Shown one piece after another: positions 49,301 to 56,560 of a stretch of 64,000 bases of DNA (positions within the stretch are counted from its first letter, which is position 1; each line of letters starts with the position of its first letter). A program made the translations under genes and the position numbers. The DNA is from Patiria pectinifera. Its lineage: Eukaryota; Echinodermata; Asteroidea; Valvatida; Asterinidae. The DNA is taken from contig CM057147.1 of NCBI GenBank assembly GCA_029964075.1, positions 24,573,513 through 24,637,512 on the forward strand, read 5' to 3'. Under the pieces are notes generated by a model. It did no database searches. It saw only the letters and a program-made list of their open reading frames with translations, and was not told the DNA's origin.

Positions 49301-52011
49301 GGATTGTTGGAAGGAAGTTGTATACCATTTCTAAATTTGCACCAAAATTGTGGCTGTTTTCACAAAGACGAATCAAGTGCGATGCGTGCCTGATATGGAT
49401 TTTTTTTCGTGCGTCAAAACTGCGACAAAAGGGGTTTGGTACCGCATTCTCTCATTCCGAAAAGTGTAGAGTGTTCGTCTGATAAAAAGACAAGTTGTTT
49501 GGAGTGAAACAGATCGATTATAAAGTTTGGAATTTATATTACAAATTACTGGCAATTTCCGTCTAGGTTCATGACCATACTTTACTACCTTGATGACGAT
49601 GTCAGCGGAGGCGAGACTGCCTTCCCTATAGCGGACAATGGTACTTATTCGGACAGGGTAAGGCAACGTACATTTATGAATCATTCACTTCATATGTACC
49701 CCCCCCTAACAAAAAAGACTGTTTTCTTAAGGCTCGTTTGTTGATGATTGTTGGTAATTACGGAGGACAAAAAAAAACATCGTGAATGGCCTTCGAAGCA
49801 AAAGACTGAAAGTTCTGAAAGACTTCATTCAAAAATTAAGCGAAAATGTGACAAGTGTACAAAACGTGAAGACCTACATTGTATGAGTATGCAAACACCG
49901 GCAATTGACCGAACGTCCACGATTAAAATTCGTGTACAAAACCAATGAGAGCTGTTGCTAAAAAGTTGGAGTTCAAACAAGGGAATGAGGATTAGGGACA
50001 ATAGAGGGTCCACGGTTGCCAGTGTTTACAAAGATGTGGGTTGGTTATTCAGACTGAGGACTTGGGACAATGGGGTGTGTGCGATAAAAATGGGCCCGAG
50101 GACCTGGGCACTAGTCCTCGGGAGAACTTCGGATACAAACCTTATGGGAACTGTCCAGAAAATGTTATAAACAAACTTAACAAAAGGGAACAAAAAGAGG
50201 AATGGGGCAGGTCCTCATGACTATGTTAACCAATCTGTTTTAAGAGTGTATAGTAAAACACGACTTGCGTTTGTTTATGGTGTCAATCGAGGACACACAC
50301 GTGCAACATCATCGGTGAATCCAGGACATAAACCAAATCGAGAACGACCTCGATTAGAAAATGTGAACACAACTAATGAGAACTGTTGCGAAAAAAAGTT
50401 AGAGGACAAACAACAGAAAAGGGAAGAGGAACAAAAGAAAATCCTCGATTTACACCATAAACAAACGTGTACGGGTGTACTGTGCGTGTGTATTTTTTCT
50501 TTTAAAGGTCTTTCTTCCATACTTTATTTTTAGGCAACAAAGACGGAGATCTATGACTTGAGTGATCACTGCCATGACGCCAACTTGTACATCAAACCAG
50601 AGAAAGGCAAAGCTATTATGTGGTACAACCACTACATTAACGAGACAACAGGTAGCGTAGTAGCTGTAATCCTTCACATCGCAGTTCCTTTTTGTATTCC
50701 CGTATTTTTTTCCTTTTTTTTAGAAATCGTGTTGAATGAAAAGCCTTTACTGGTAGATCAAATTAATATCCAGGCAGATTATCTTGGTTCGAGTTTTGAT
50801 CCGCAAAAATGGTGCAGATTGTAAGTCATCAGGTGCTCCTCTGAGTATATACACTTGCTGTACAAGGGTACAGCTGAGTGACTGGACAGAAACGTGCCCG
50901 TTTTGTTCACATGACACTGGCGCCTACCAAACCTAAACATTAACTGAATTAATATTTAGAATCCCTCATAAAGCCTTGGAATAGACTATTTCCCGCCCCC
51001 TAAAAATATGGGGACCGCGTAGCTAACTCATATTTAAAGCTATTGATTGGATTACCTCTGCGCGCGCGTAGCACGATTGTATTTTTTTGAATCACTATTC
51101 AGCTTTGAGCATGGACGATACTTTTACACGTGGTTATAAAAAAAAAAACCTTTCTCTTATCTTACCACAAAACGGTACGCACAATTGCAACTTTGAAAGG
51201 CAACTTTCAAGTATTTCAAATGCATAGGTTTTAAATGCTGAACAATGCCCCTTTAATTTACTAATATTTGCCAGAGACACTTTCTAATTCAGCAAAAATT
51301 GAAGCTCAACTCCAAAATTGCACATTCGTGGCCTAGTTGCCATTTTGCAATAGGCTGGTTGCACATAAACATTACCATGGTGATAATGAATACATATCAA
51401 GAGGCAGGATTCAGACCGATGCACGTCATGCATATAATTTCTTCTGGATTCACTGCTGTCCCCGTGTTTGAAGTCCGAAGGACAATGGGGACAGGGAACC
51501 AGACTAGCCTTGGAACCGGTCACTACAGAACAAACTGCCACAAGAGGGCGCTATCAATAACCACTGCAGAAGATACTCTTTTTCAATCACCTGGCTCTAT
51601 ATATAGCGTGCAGTGGTTCCGACCTTGTGTCGGCGCCCCCTTGTGGATTTTGTACGTCTTCAACAAATACTACGGATTCATTTCCCACAAACCAGAATAA
51701 CACTGATTTTTTGTTCCCCTGTCTCAGGTTGGCTGGGAGACCTCAACCTGTTCTCCCTCCACGGTGGCTGCGAGGTCCTACAGGGCACCAAATGGATCGC
51801 CAACAATTGGATCTGGGTGGACGACTCGTATGAGCGCCAGACGCAATTCCTCAGGAATATCCAGCGGACTCTAAGCGAGGAGGAGCAAACCAAAGCCTCC
51901 CTGGAACTCTCGCTGCCCCAGAGAGTCGCTAGCACGACGGATCTCCTCAGTGACCTGTTTAGTGTTTTCAGGGCAAAGACTGACACTTGTTCGAGCGGAG
52001 ACGAACTGTAA
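19139..52011 (+). CDS. P4HTM: transmembrane prolyl 4-hydroxylase (P4HTM), nine exons, complete
   Basis: The exons are 19139-19318, 32903-32984, 33668-33903, 36919-37208, 46177-46234, 48743-48849, 49567-49657, 50534-50651 and 51728-52011. They join in frame with GT-AG introns to give 481 codons plus TAA. P4HTM is an ER-membrane 2-oxoglutarate- and iron-dependent prolyl 4-hydroxylase, linked in vertebrates to HIF-alpha turnover. Visible features: a short hydrophobic N-terminal segment (about residues 22-33), two EF-hand loops (161-172 degenerate, 199-210 canonical), H295-x-D297 as proximal iron ligands, H399 as the distal ligand and K409 ten residues later as the 2-oxoglutarate partner. Sequons are at N342 and N384. 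The length is close to the roughly 500 residues of the human protein. The C-terminus is GDEL. Intron 1 is 13.6 kb; all introns are repeat-rich. Confidence 0.93.
19319..22090 (+). other. P4HTM intron 1, 5' part, no other gene seen
   Basis: AT-rich intronic sequence. Short frames at 19412-19845 and 20140-20846 show no protein signature. No repeats beyond simple runs were recognised. Confidence 0.45.
22092..22473. repeat. interspersed repeat R3, copy 1
   Basis: A unit of about 380 bases with the words CACTCAAAATCCA, AGAATGTTCAAAA, TGAAGTTTCAGCT, ATGATAGCAA and GATAAATGCAAAT. It recurs in the same order at 40688-41065 and 43286-43626. It is non-coding. All three copies are in P4HTM introns. Confidence 0.78.
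23495..24187 (+). repeat. 229-bp tandem repeat, three units
   Basis: Units start near 23495, 23726 and 23955 with TTAGAAACCCTGTCAATTTG (unit 1 variant) and each contains GGTCTGAGTTCACATCAATT and ATTTCATAATGAAA. Units 1 and 2 are nearly identical over most of their length; unit 3 has more substitutions. The array is non-coding, in intron 1. Confidence 0.9.
24775..25150 (+). mobile_element. tRNA-derived SINE, copy 1
   Basis: A B box (GGTTCGAGTCC at about 24857) is followed by the core CACCCAGGAGTAAATGGGTA (about 24928). It ends in GCGCTAAATAAATCAATATT with an ATT-rich tail. The same core occurs in inverse at 28700-28981 and 34050-34345. It has no protein and needs a LINE in trans. Confidence 0.72.
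25513..25715. repeat. interspersed repeat R2, copy 2 (inverted)
   Basis: The reverse complement of the units at 17907-18110 and 59622-59830, recognisable from GAGAGCCCATCACGTGGCC and CCAGTGTCACATGAAATTTG. Confidence 0.75.
25927..26048. mobile_element. palindromic MITE with TIR GGGAATAAATATGTGCTTGG
   Basis: GGGAATAAATATGTGCTTGG at the left pairs with CCAAGCACACGTTTATTCCC at the right. The interior TTAAACACTATATTTAAG also folds back. It is adjacent to R2, and the sequence ATTCATAAATACC at 25509 is inverted at 25915, so R2 and this palindrome may belong to one larger element. Confidence 0.65.
26050..28090 (+). other. P4HTM intron 1, no feature recognised
   Basis: AT-rich intronic sequence. Short frames (for example 26613-26903 and 27556-27840) have no recognisable domain. 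Confidence 0.4.
28096..28215. mobile_element. short MITE with TIR CACTGTTATTTCGGTTGTG and TA target site
   Basis: The termini CACTGTTATTTCGGTTGTGT and ACACAACCGAAATAACAGTG are perfect inverted repeats, and TA flanks both sides (28094-28095, 28216-28217). A second inner repeat, GTACTATATGAACC, is also inverted. Size and TA site fit a Tc1/mariner-type non-autonomous element. Confidence 0.82.
28700..28981 (-). mobile_element. tRNA-derived SINE, copy 2 (minus strand)
   Basis: Read on the minus strand it has a tRNA-like head with GGTTGGAACCC as a degraded B box, then GGCAAGACACTTTACTGCGA, then CCAGGAGTATGGGTA, and it ends in an ATT repeat (28699-28710 on the plus strand). It is very similar to 34050-34345. 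The hAT MITE at 28982 is inserted at its tRNA-like end. Confidence 0.78.
28982..29279. mobile_element. hAT-type MITE, copy 2, with 8-bp target duplication
   Basis: The ends CAAGGGCGGCTCCAG and GGATCCGCCCTTG match copy 1 at 10856-11172, and much of the interior is shared (GATTCTAGATGCTCTGTGGT). The flanking octamers AGCGCCGC and AGCGCCCC differ at one position. It is inserted next to a SINE. Confidence 0.82.
29281..31690 (+). other. P4HTM intron 1, no feature recognised
   Basis: AT-rich intronic DNA without recognised repeats or genes. Confidence 0.4.
31715..32380. mobile_element. foldback element with about 55-bp inverted arms
   Basis: The arm GCGTAATTTTTATTCCTAGG with GGGTTAGGGGCAATGTCATG at about 31724-31773 is repeated in inverse at about 32322-32375 (CATGACATTGCCCCTAACCC). 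Between the arms lie a hairpin motif (32021-32050) and a tRNA-like segment (32146-32215). Confidence 0.65.
32146..32215 (+). repeat. tRNA-derived SINE head
   Basis: TAGCCTAGTGGATAGCGAGA resembles an A-box arm, and CTGGTTCGAATCCACG is a good B-box arm about 40 bases later. The arms do not make a convincing cloverleaf, so I call it SINE-derived. Confidence 0.5.
32903..32984 (+). CDS. P4HTM: P4HTM exon 2
   Basis: The acceptor cttctcttgcag precedes 32903 and the donor TTCG|GTGAGG follows 32984. It encodes KGYVRDFEAEPDRVLQVETK and then ALQPPLF, leading into the EIRGFLS block of exon 3. It ends in phase 1. Confidence 0.88.
33668..33903 (+). CDS. P4HTM: P4HTM exon 3 (dioxygenase start, acidic insert, first half of EF-hand 1)
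   Basis: It opens with EIRGFLSPDECDYIIEQA, typical of prolyl hydroxylases. A strongly acidic stretch follows (about residues 120-155, including EEEGEVDDQDDG), then VFVDLDVNDDM, the first half of EF-hand 1. The donor is ATG|GTACGG, phase 0. Confidence 0.9.
34050..34345 (-). mobile_element. tRNA-derived SINE, copy 3 (minus strand)
   Basis: On the minus strand it starts with a tRNA-like head (TGGTCCAACGGTGTTTGACC, then GGGGTCGAACCTTGACG as B box), continues GGCAAGACACTTTACTGCAA and CCAGGAGTATAAATGGGTAC, and ends GCGCTATATTAGCACC with a TTATTATTATTA tail. It lies in P4HTM intron 3. Confidence 0.8.
35640..35790 (+). repeat. SINE fragment
   Basis: It contains GTTGAATCCAGCCTGTGATG, TTGGGCAAGACACTTGTTAC and GCAGGAGTATAAACATGG, the core of the SINE family above, without clear ends. 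Confidence 0.5.
36400..36540 (-). repeat. tRNA-like SINE head (minus strand)
   Basis: On the minus strand AGAGCACAGTTGGTAGAGCA gives a D-arm-like segment and GTAGGTTCAAACCCCGCTCC a good B box, followed downstream by an A/T-rich tail with TTATTATTG. The acceptor ends do not pair convincingly, so a SINE is more likely than a functional tRNA. Confidence 0.5.
36919..37208 (+). CDS. P4HTM: P4HTM exon 4 (EF-hands)
   Basis: It completes EF-hand 1 (VLDTEELLSVL) and contains the canonical loop DPDSDGLLTRDE (residues 199-210), with Asp at 1, 3 and 5, Gly at 6 and Glu at 12. The acceptor is tattctatag; the donor is AAG|GTAGGG, phase 2. It is much more GC-rich than the surrounding introns. Confidence 0.92.
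37209..38460 (+). other. P4HTM intron 4, 5' part, no gene recognised
   Basis: AT-rich sequence with imperfect AATCAT runs (37508-37562). The frame at 37688-37963 has a hydrophobic stretch but no recognisable family. Confidence 0.4.
38534..38718. mobile_element. pogo/Tigger-like MITE (185 bp) with TA target site
   Basis: The termini CAGTCGAGTCTCGTTAATAC and, on the opposite strand, CAGTCGAATCTCGATAGTAC resemble pogo-family ends. TA flanks both sides (38532-38533, 38719-38720). The paralogous element at 9564-10096 has the empty site. Confidence 0.85.
38977..39355. mobile_element. TA-flanked MITE filled with AATTCG-type palindromic repeats
   Basis: The ends TGAAGCCCGGGAAGGGACAG (left) and CTGTCCCTTCCCGGGCTTCA (right) are perfect inverted repeats, with TA on each side (38975-38976, 39356-39357). 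The interior consists of about 21-bp units built on CGTTCGCACGAATTACTA and variants, in one orientation on the left arm and the other on the right. It has no ORF beyond repeat-driven open frames. Confidence 0.88.
40688..41065. repeat. interspersed repeat R3, copy 2
   Basis: Same order of words as 22092-22473 (ACACCACTCAAAATCCA, AAAATGTTCAAAACCT, TTGAAGTTTCAGCT, GGGATAAATGCAAATGATCC). Confidence 0.78.
41823..42492. mobile_element. DNA transposon remnant with inverted arms of about 200 bp
   Basis: The ends are CAGCGCGTCCCAAA and TTTGGGACGCGGTG, each flanked by TA. The inverted similarity extends far inward, including TTTTTGCGAGGCT, AATCCTATGC-like and CGTGTTCAAAT segments near the inner ends. 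No transposase frame is present. Terminal GTCCCAAA and the TA target fit a Tc1/mariner-type non-autonomous element. Confidence 0.8.
43286..43626. repeat. interspersed repeat R3, copy 3
   Basis: Contains CACCACTCAAAATCCAAAGG, AGAATGTTCAAAA, TTGAAGTTTCAGCTCAG and TAAATGATAGCAAATCAGAC in the family order. Confidence 0.76.
43630..45550 (+). other. P4HTM intron 4, mostly featureless
   Basis: AT-rich sequence. A short tRNA-like stretch at 44498-44545 is treated as a finding. No gene was recognised. Confidence 0.4.
45556..45972 (+). repeat. CAA/CGA/CAG trinucleotide-rich tract
   Basis: About 415 bases of imperfect CAA, CGA and CAG triplets (and their permutations) on the plus strand, ending about 200 bases before P4HTM exon 5. 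Frames on the minus strand stay open only because of this composition (runs of Val, Cys and Arg). Confidence 0.92.
46177..46234 (+). CDS. P4HTM: P4HTM exon 5 (58 bp)
   Basis: A small exon between ttcttcttttacag and CAG|GTAAAT. With the split Arg codon it encodes RVVSLTRLPESIVQWSEQLQ, a good match to the family's helix before the jelly-roll core. Confidence 0.9.
46950..48005. mobile_element. foldback element with inverted arms of about 270 bp
   Basis: The left arm (about 46950-47225) contains CGGATGAAATTGGG, AGGGGTGATCAT and CACCTTGGAAAGTTGTGAGT. The right arm (about 47735-48005) has the same blocks in inverse order and orientation (ACTCACAACTCTCCAAGGTG, AATCACCCCT, CCCAATTTCATCCG). The spacer contains G10, C10 and CA runs (47310-47363). 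No transposase is visible. Confidence 0.7.
48024..48180 (+). repeat. 35-bp tandem repeat, 4.5 units
   Basis: The unit AGTTCATGGCCAACAAAATG plus CTTGACAATCCCTCA is repeated at 48024, 48059, 48094, 48129 and partly at 48164, with few differences. Because 35 is not a multiple of 3, the same peptide HGQQ appears in successive frames; it is not coding. Confidence 0.92.
48743..48849 (+). CDS. P4HTM: P4HTM exon 6 (iron ligands H-x-D)
   Basis: It encodes VVRYEPGGHFHAHYDSNE, with H295 and D297 as iron ligands, then DGEMDCMLNG and GRFCR. The donor used is CCG|GTATGT after 48849, phase 2; it gives CRFMTILYYL across the junction. A competing GTGAGA at 48804 would shift the frame. Confidence 0.88.
49567..49657 (+). 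CDS. P4HTM: P4HTM exon 7
   Basis: It encodes FMTILYYLDDDVSGGETAFP and then IADNGTYSDR, strands of the double-stranded beta-helix with the typical GGET motif and a sequon at N342. The donor is AGG|GTAAGG, phase 0. Confidence 0.92.
50534..50651 (+). CDS. P4HTM: P4HTM exon 8
   Basis: It encodes ATKTEIYDLSDHCHDANLYI followed by KPEKGKAIMWYNHYINETT, with the conserved KP..G.A..WYN block and a sequon at N384. The acceptor is a T-rich tract ending TTTTTAG; the donor is ACAG|GTAGCG, phase 1. Confidence 0.92.
51728..52011 (+). CDS. P4HTM: P4HTM exon 9 (distal His, Lys and C-terminus)
   Basis: It encodes GWLGDLNLFSLHGGCEV, then LQGTKWIANNWIWVDD, with H399 and K409 in the expected ten-residue spacing. 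A polar helical tail follows and the protein ends SSGDEL before TAA at 52009-52011. The acceptor is ccctgtctcag. Confidence 0.93.
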
Positions 52012-52430
52012 CACTTATATCACGAAGGAGGAATTCTCTCCTTTGGACTTACTAAACATTTTTGAGAGCAACGCGAGGACTCCTTTTTTTTGGCAAGTGG
52101 GTTCTTTGCCTGAACCCCGAAATACTGGCCGCAGTCTGCAAATTGTGATAAAAGTGTGCGTGGGAGCGACCAAGATACTGGAGGTTTGCCGCAAAGTTTG
52201 CCTGTAAATTTATTGCCAATCGTTGGTTTTTCTGCAGCATGTGTCCTTTTCGACCCGTAATAACTTGTCGTGTATAAATAACATTCCAAGTGTTCCTTGA
52301 AATGTACAGGTATAACTATTTATTTGGTGATGTGCGCTTAGGCCAAAATAAGAAAGTCTCCGGTTTCTGGTGTGCGCGCGCGTCGCCGTAGCCATGCGCG
52401 TCGGCAAAATGAAAAGTTTTTTTTTTTTTC

Positions 52431-52436
52431 AATAAA
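52431..52436 (+). terminator. P4HTM: P4HTM polyadenylation signal
   Basis: AATAAA about 420 bases after the stop codon and following a T-run. It is the first canonical signal downstream, so the 3' UTR would be about 440 bases. Confidence 0.6.
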
Positions 52437-52979
52437 AGATGATGTCTCAAAACCGCCAAACTCACTGGTTTGACTGGAATCCTGCTGCTGCACAATTTTA
52501 ACGTGTTTTTAGATTGGGTTATGGTCGAGAATACGCTTTATGTGGCCTCTCTGGACTCCCATATATTTGCACTAAGTTTAGTCGGGCACCATTTGCAGTC
52601 ATCAGCCGATATTTGAAGCAAAAAAATCAGGTAAAAAAAAAAAAGCCGCGTCGCCGCACCATTTTTTGGGCAAGCTCCATACCAGAAACCGGAGACTTTT
52701 TTTGTTGGCCTTATCAATGAGATGATTATTGGTTGCGATATTACATGAAATCAATTCTCAACGCCACAAAAACGCATCATATGGTGTTACTATATGAGTC
52801 TCTTTATGACTCACAAGCAGAACTTTCCGGACTGTACTTAGTCAAATATCATTGTAGAATTACGTTGATCTCACAACAAGAGTGTAAGCTTGTTATTCAA
52901 ATTAAATTACATTTTCAATGAAATTAGCTAGTCCTCAGGGAGGATTCTAAACCAAACCACCTGATAGCGTTGGCGCAAG

Positions 52980-53214
52980 CATGGACGTCGCAAGGGGAGG
53001 GGGGCAAGTGCCCCCCCCCCCTCTGGAAAAGAAAAAAAAGAGGAGAAAAAAAGAGGCGCGGAGTCATATTGCTGTTAATATAATGGGTTAGGGGGAATGT
53101 CCCTGCCCCCACCCCCTTGAAAAATGATAATCGAGAATTCGCTGGATAAGTACAGGTATTTCGGAGGGAAGTGTGCTTTGCCCCCTCTAGAAAAAAATCC
53201 TGGCGTCGCCCATG
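52980..53214. mobile_element. hAT-like MITE with TIR CATGGRCGWCGC and a perfect 8-bp target duplication
   Basis: It starts CATGGACGTCGC and ends GGCGTCGCCCATG. GGCGCAAG is duplicated exactly on both sides (52972-52979 and 53215-53222). The interior has C-, G- and A-runs. It lies between P4HTM and the receptor cluster. Confidence 0.85.
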
Positions 53215-53774
53215 GGCGCAAGGTACTTGTGGCTCACAATAAAAAGGTCGTCGCCTCCTTCCTAGGCAAGCACAATCGTGGCCCAATACTTTTTTGAGCT
53301 TTTATTTTAAGGTGCTGCAGTAATGATATTGCCATTTTCTATTATTTCCTCCAGGATGTGCTGATACAGTAATTGCTACAAACATCGAAAGGAATCATAA
53401 CTTCATAAAAGAAGTTTTTGCAAATATTATTTTGATTAATTATGACATGAACAACCAGTAGCTACTAAAGGAGAATGAATTCTTGAAAAAAAAAACAGTT
53501 CACAAAAAACGCGCGAAACTTCACGAGTTCTACAGAAGAATTCTACATTAGGATTCAATTGAATCGGTAACTAATAAAACCATCTGTAACGATTCACAGA
53601 TAGCAGAAAGCTATTCTATAGTAGTAAAGGCCTGGCTGTGCTCAAAATAAGTCCCAATTCAATGTCGCAACGGAAAGAGAGTTTTTCTTATGTTTCTCTC
53701 CTTGATATGGCACTTTGTGTCAGTAAGTCCTCACATAATTAGCTGAGAAGTCTAGAATGACTTGACTTTTCGCT

Positions 53775-54791
53775 TTAATGATCACAAATGAGACGTTTCA
53801 CCCTCTTTAAGTTATTCTTTGCTGCCTGTCGGTACTCCGGCTGCGCATAGGCCATGAACATGGTGCCGCAGAAGGTGTGAAACATGGCAATAATGGAATT
53901 GGCGGTCATGAGAGGGTTGAGATTGGCTGAAGTCAGGTCACTGAGAACTACAAAGTTCATTGATACACTAGCTGGTAGCCAAGCCACGACGAATGCGGAG
54001 AAGTGTACGATGAAGTACACGGTGGTTTTGTTGGCCGAGTGGTTCGGTCGAGGCTGCGGCGCGTTCTCATCGTTGCCTTCCTGCTCCGTCCGCTGCGCAC
54101 GATCTTGAAGATGCTTCAGCATCAGGATTTCATCCTGGATCTTGCGCCGCTGTTGCCTAGCGATGCGAACGACGGCAGCTATCAGAAAGGTTACCGCGAT
54201 CATACTGGGGAAGATTGTCAGATCCGACATGACGACCATTGGGATTCGAAAACTTTCGCTCTGCAGGAAAGTGCCGAATGACTCTTGGCTGTCGGGGTCA
54301 AAATTCAACATGGCGGTAAGGAACACGGCAAGTCCGAGGACCAGAGACAGGCACCATGACGCACCGATCAGCACGGTGCAACGCCTGGGCGTCGCTAGCC
54401 GGAGATACTGCAGGGGCCGGGAGATCTGAAGGTATCGGTCAGCCGCTATGACCACCGAATTCAAGAAGTAGCCGAAAAATCCAACAAAGAAAGAACTTGA
54501 TGCTACTGCGAGTTTGAGCGCGGAGTGTTTGAAATTTGACATCAGGATCGCAGCCCACCATGAAATAAAAATTCCCAAGACGATCAAGGACACACAAAGA
54601 CTGGCCATGAAATAGTTGGACACATTATGGAGGATGTGTTCTGTAGCGATTGTGGCTATCAACCACACGTAGACGAGACTTGTTGCTACTGCGATGAAAA
54701 TCAGGAAGATGTAGCCGGCCAACAAGGCCGGATGGACTGGGTCATCGCTCACGGATGGCGCAGACGAATTCACGATCACTTCTTCCTCCAT
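53775..54791 (-). CDS. intronless 7TM receptor, class A-like, copy A
   Basis: A 338-residue receptor. Approximate helices: TM1 22-48, TM2 57-83, TM3 88-118, TM4 136-160, TM5 181-211, TM6 256-281, TM7 291-315. Class A landmarks are ADRYL with DRY at 118-120, W146 in TM4 and AWLP (W271, P273) in TM6. Helix 2 lacks the usual LAxxD (SLCVSLIV instead) and helix 7 lacks NPxxY (GTMFMAYAQ). There is no helix 3 disulfide cysteine, a trait shared with adenosine/melanocortin-type receptors; this is only a weak hint at ancestry. Sequons are at N8 and N56. Intracellular loop 3 (about 212-255) is long, basic and charged. Ligand unknown. Paralogue of 60699-61721. Confidence 0.85.
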   Translation of the reverse strand: MEEEVIVNSSAPSVSDDPVHPALLAGYIFLIFIAVATSLVYVWLIATIATEHILHNVSNYFMASLCVSLIVLGIFISWWAAILMSNFKHSALKLAVASSSFFVGFFGYFLNSVVIAADRYLQISRPLQYLRLATPRRCTVLIGASWCLSLVLGLAVFLTAMLNFDPDSQESFGTFLQSESFRIPMVVMSDLTIFPSMIAVTFLIAAVVRIARQQRRKIQDEILMLKHLQDRAQRTEQEGNDENAPQPRPNHSANKTTVYFIVHFSAFVVAWLPASVSMNFVVLSDLTSANLNPLMTANSIIAMFHTFCGTMFMAYAQPEYRQAAKNNLKRVKRLICDH

Positions 54792-55027
54792 AATAGGTCT
54801 TCCGTCAGAAAATTTCAGTCACCAAAACCACCGAAATTTGCAAAACAAAGCGCAAAGAAATCTCACCTACTTCAGAAAAAAAGAGGGAAAACGAAGTGCC
54901 TCCCGTACCGGCGGCGTGATACTATGGTACGACTGCTTGACGCAATGACTAAATTCGGACGTATGCGCTAGGCAGGTGTATCTCGCGAATATGAACTGTG
55001 ATTGGCCAACACGTACAGCAGCGTGCG

Positions 55028-55035
55028 CTTTTATA
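55028..55035 (-). promoter_or_regulatory. candidate TATA box of receptor A
   Basis: TATAAAAG on the minus strand, about 240 bases upstream of the start codon, with a GGCCAATC (CCAAT-type) word about 30 bases further downstream. Both are preserved in the other duplication unit. Confidence 0.35.
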
Positions 55036-55479
55036 AATACATCGTTCTACATCTCAAAAGGCTAATTAGGAATGACAGAGAAAAACAATAGAACTGACGC
55101 TTTGATGAGATGAGATGGTAAATATTTTGCCTAGCAGTTGAAGCTTATTGGATTTTTTAATATGCCCTTTTTGTAGAGCAAACCGCGCCTGACTGTAACC
55201 GCTACTTAGCTTTTGTTTGGGAAGTTTACGGAATAATGGATCCACGAAGTGATTACCTGATGTGAGGATCATAATCGATGCGGGACTTATTTAGCCGTGA
55301 GACGATATTCTGACTGATTGATGTAGTTAATTATTAAGTTGTTGAATTCGGCCGTGTACGTGGGCGTCGAGAGGGGGCGGGGCGGGGATGCTTACCCCCC
55401 CCCCCCAAGCTAAAGAGAGAGAAAAAGAAAAAGGAAAAAAACAAAGGTTTATGTCTTTTTAATTAACAGAATATATGTC

Positions 55480-55935
55480 TCTTTAGCATTGTTGATTGTC
55501 GATTGTTGATGTTGATTATTGATGTCGATTTTTGATGATGATTCTTGAAGCTGATTGTTGAAGTTGTTTGTTGATGTTGATTGTTGATGATAACTCTTGA
55601 TGTTGATTTTCGATGTTGTTTGTTGATGTGGATTGTTTATAATTGATTGTTGATGGCGATTAATGAGTATTGATGTTGATGGTTAATGATGATTGTTGAT
55701 ATTAATTGTTGATTGATGATGTTGATTGTTGACGTTGATCGTTGATTGTTGATTGTTGATGTTGATGTTGACTGCTGATGTTGATTGTTGATGTTGATTA
55801 TTGATTGTTGATGTTGATGTTGATTGTTGATTGTTGATGTTGATGTTGACTGCTGATGTTGATTGTTGATGTTGATTATTGATTGTTGATGTTGATGTTG
55901 ATGTTGATTTTGAGAGTTGAGGGTTGAGGGTTGAG
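55480..55935 (+). repeat. GTTGAT minisatellite, unit 1
   Basis: Imperfect GTTGAT/TTGATT repeats with a higher-order unit of about 79 bases (containing GACTGCTGATGTTGATTG) present twice near 55747-55900, ending in GGGTTGAGGGTTGAGGG. Confidence 0.9.
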
Positions 55936-56262
55936 GGTTGAAAAATAGCGTGTGTAGTAATTATACAGAGGATAATTGAAAAAAAATTGGTGAGGATCAG
56001 AAATAATCTTTCTTTTAATAAACACTAATTTTACATAAGTTTGGAAAATCATCAATTATCTTCCAAATTTACATAATCCACGGATCTGTTATACTGGGAA
56101 ATACCTGAGCGCTATCTGAGATTGTCGGCGAAATACATTCGGCAAATTTCGGTCATTTTCGGAAACCGGGAGGCATTCCTCCCGTTTTAGTAACGTGCCG
56201 TATATACAAATGTACATGTATATATTTTGGTATAGACTTTTCTTGCTTGGCAAATTACCGCT

Positions 56263-56560
56263 TGGCTGGCAAACTGCACTTTTTGCCAACCACGGTTTGC
56301 TAAACTATGGAAGGTCCAACAATGCAAAAATGAAAAAGAGTCATTACAGATAACAAAAATATTATTTGATGGTTGGATATACAACGTTGCCAACAAGGCT
56401 ACAACATAGTTCCTAAAGATGCATTTTTTCTGTGTATTAAGGGCGTAAAGGTGAATTTTTTGGAAAAAAAATATGTTGCCAATTACGGCTTCAATTTATG
56501 CGATTGCGGCAGCCCATATAAAATGGCGCCAATGTTGACAAACAAAAGAAAGGTGTATAC
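56263..56560 (+). repeat. interspersed repeat R1, copy 3
   Basis: Contains TTTGCCAACCACGGTTTGC and, about 190 bases later, ATATGTTGCCAATTACGGCT followed by GCGGCAGCCCATATAAAATG. Confidence 0.65.

Larger units (their letters stand above)
48850..51727 (+). other. P4HTM introns 6-8, nothing else recognised
   Basis: Between exons 6, 7, 8 and 9 I see only AT-rich intronic DNA, and at about 50020-50345 a purine-rich stretch with repeated GGACA and GAGGAC words. No second gene was found. Confidence 0.4.

Noticed and set aside
53884..54971. Plus-strand frames over the receptor genes (also 60927-61898)
   Set aside because: They are antisense shadows of the two 7TM genes and are conserved only because the DNA is duplicated.
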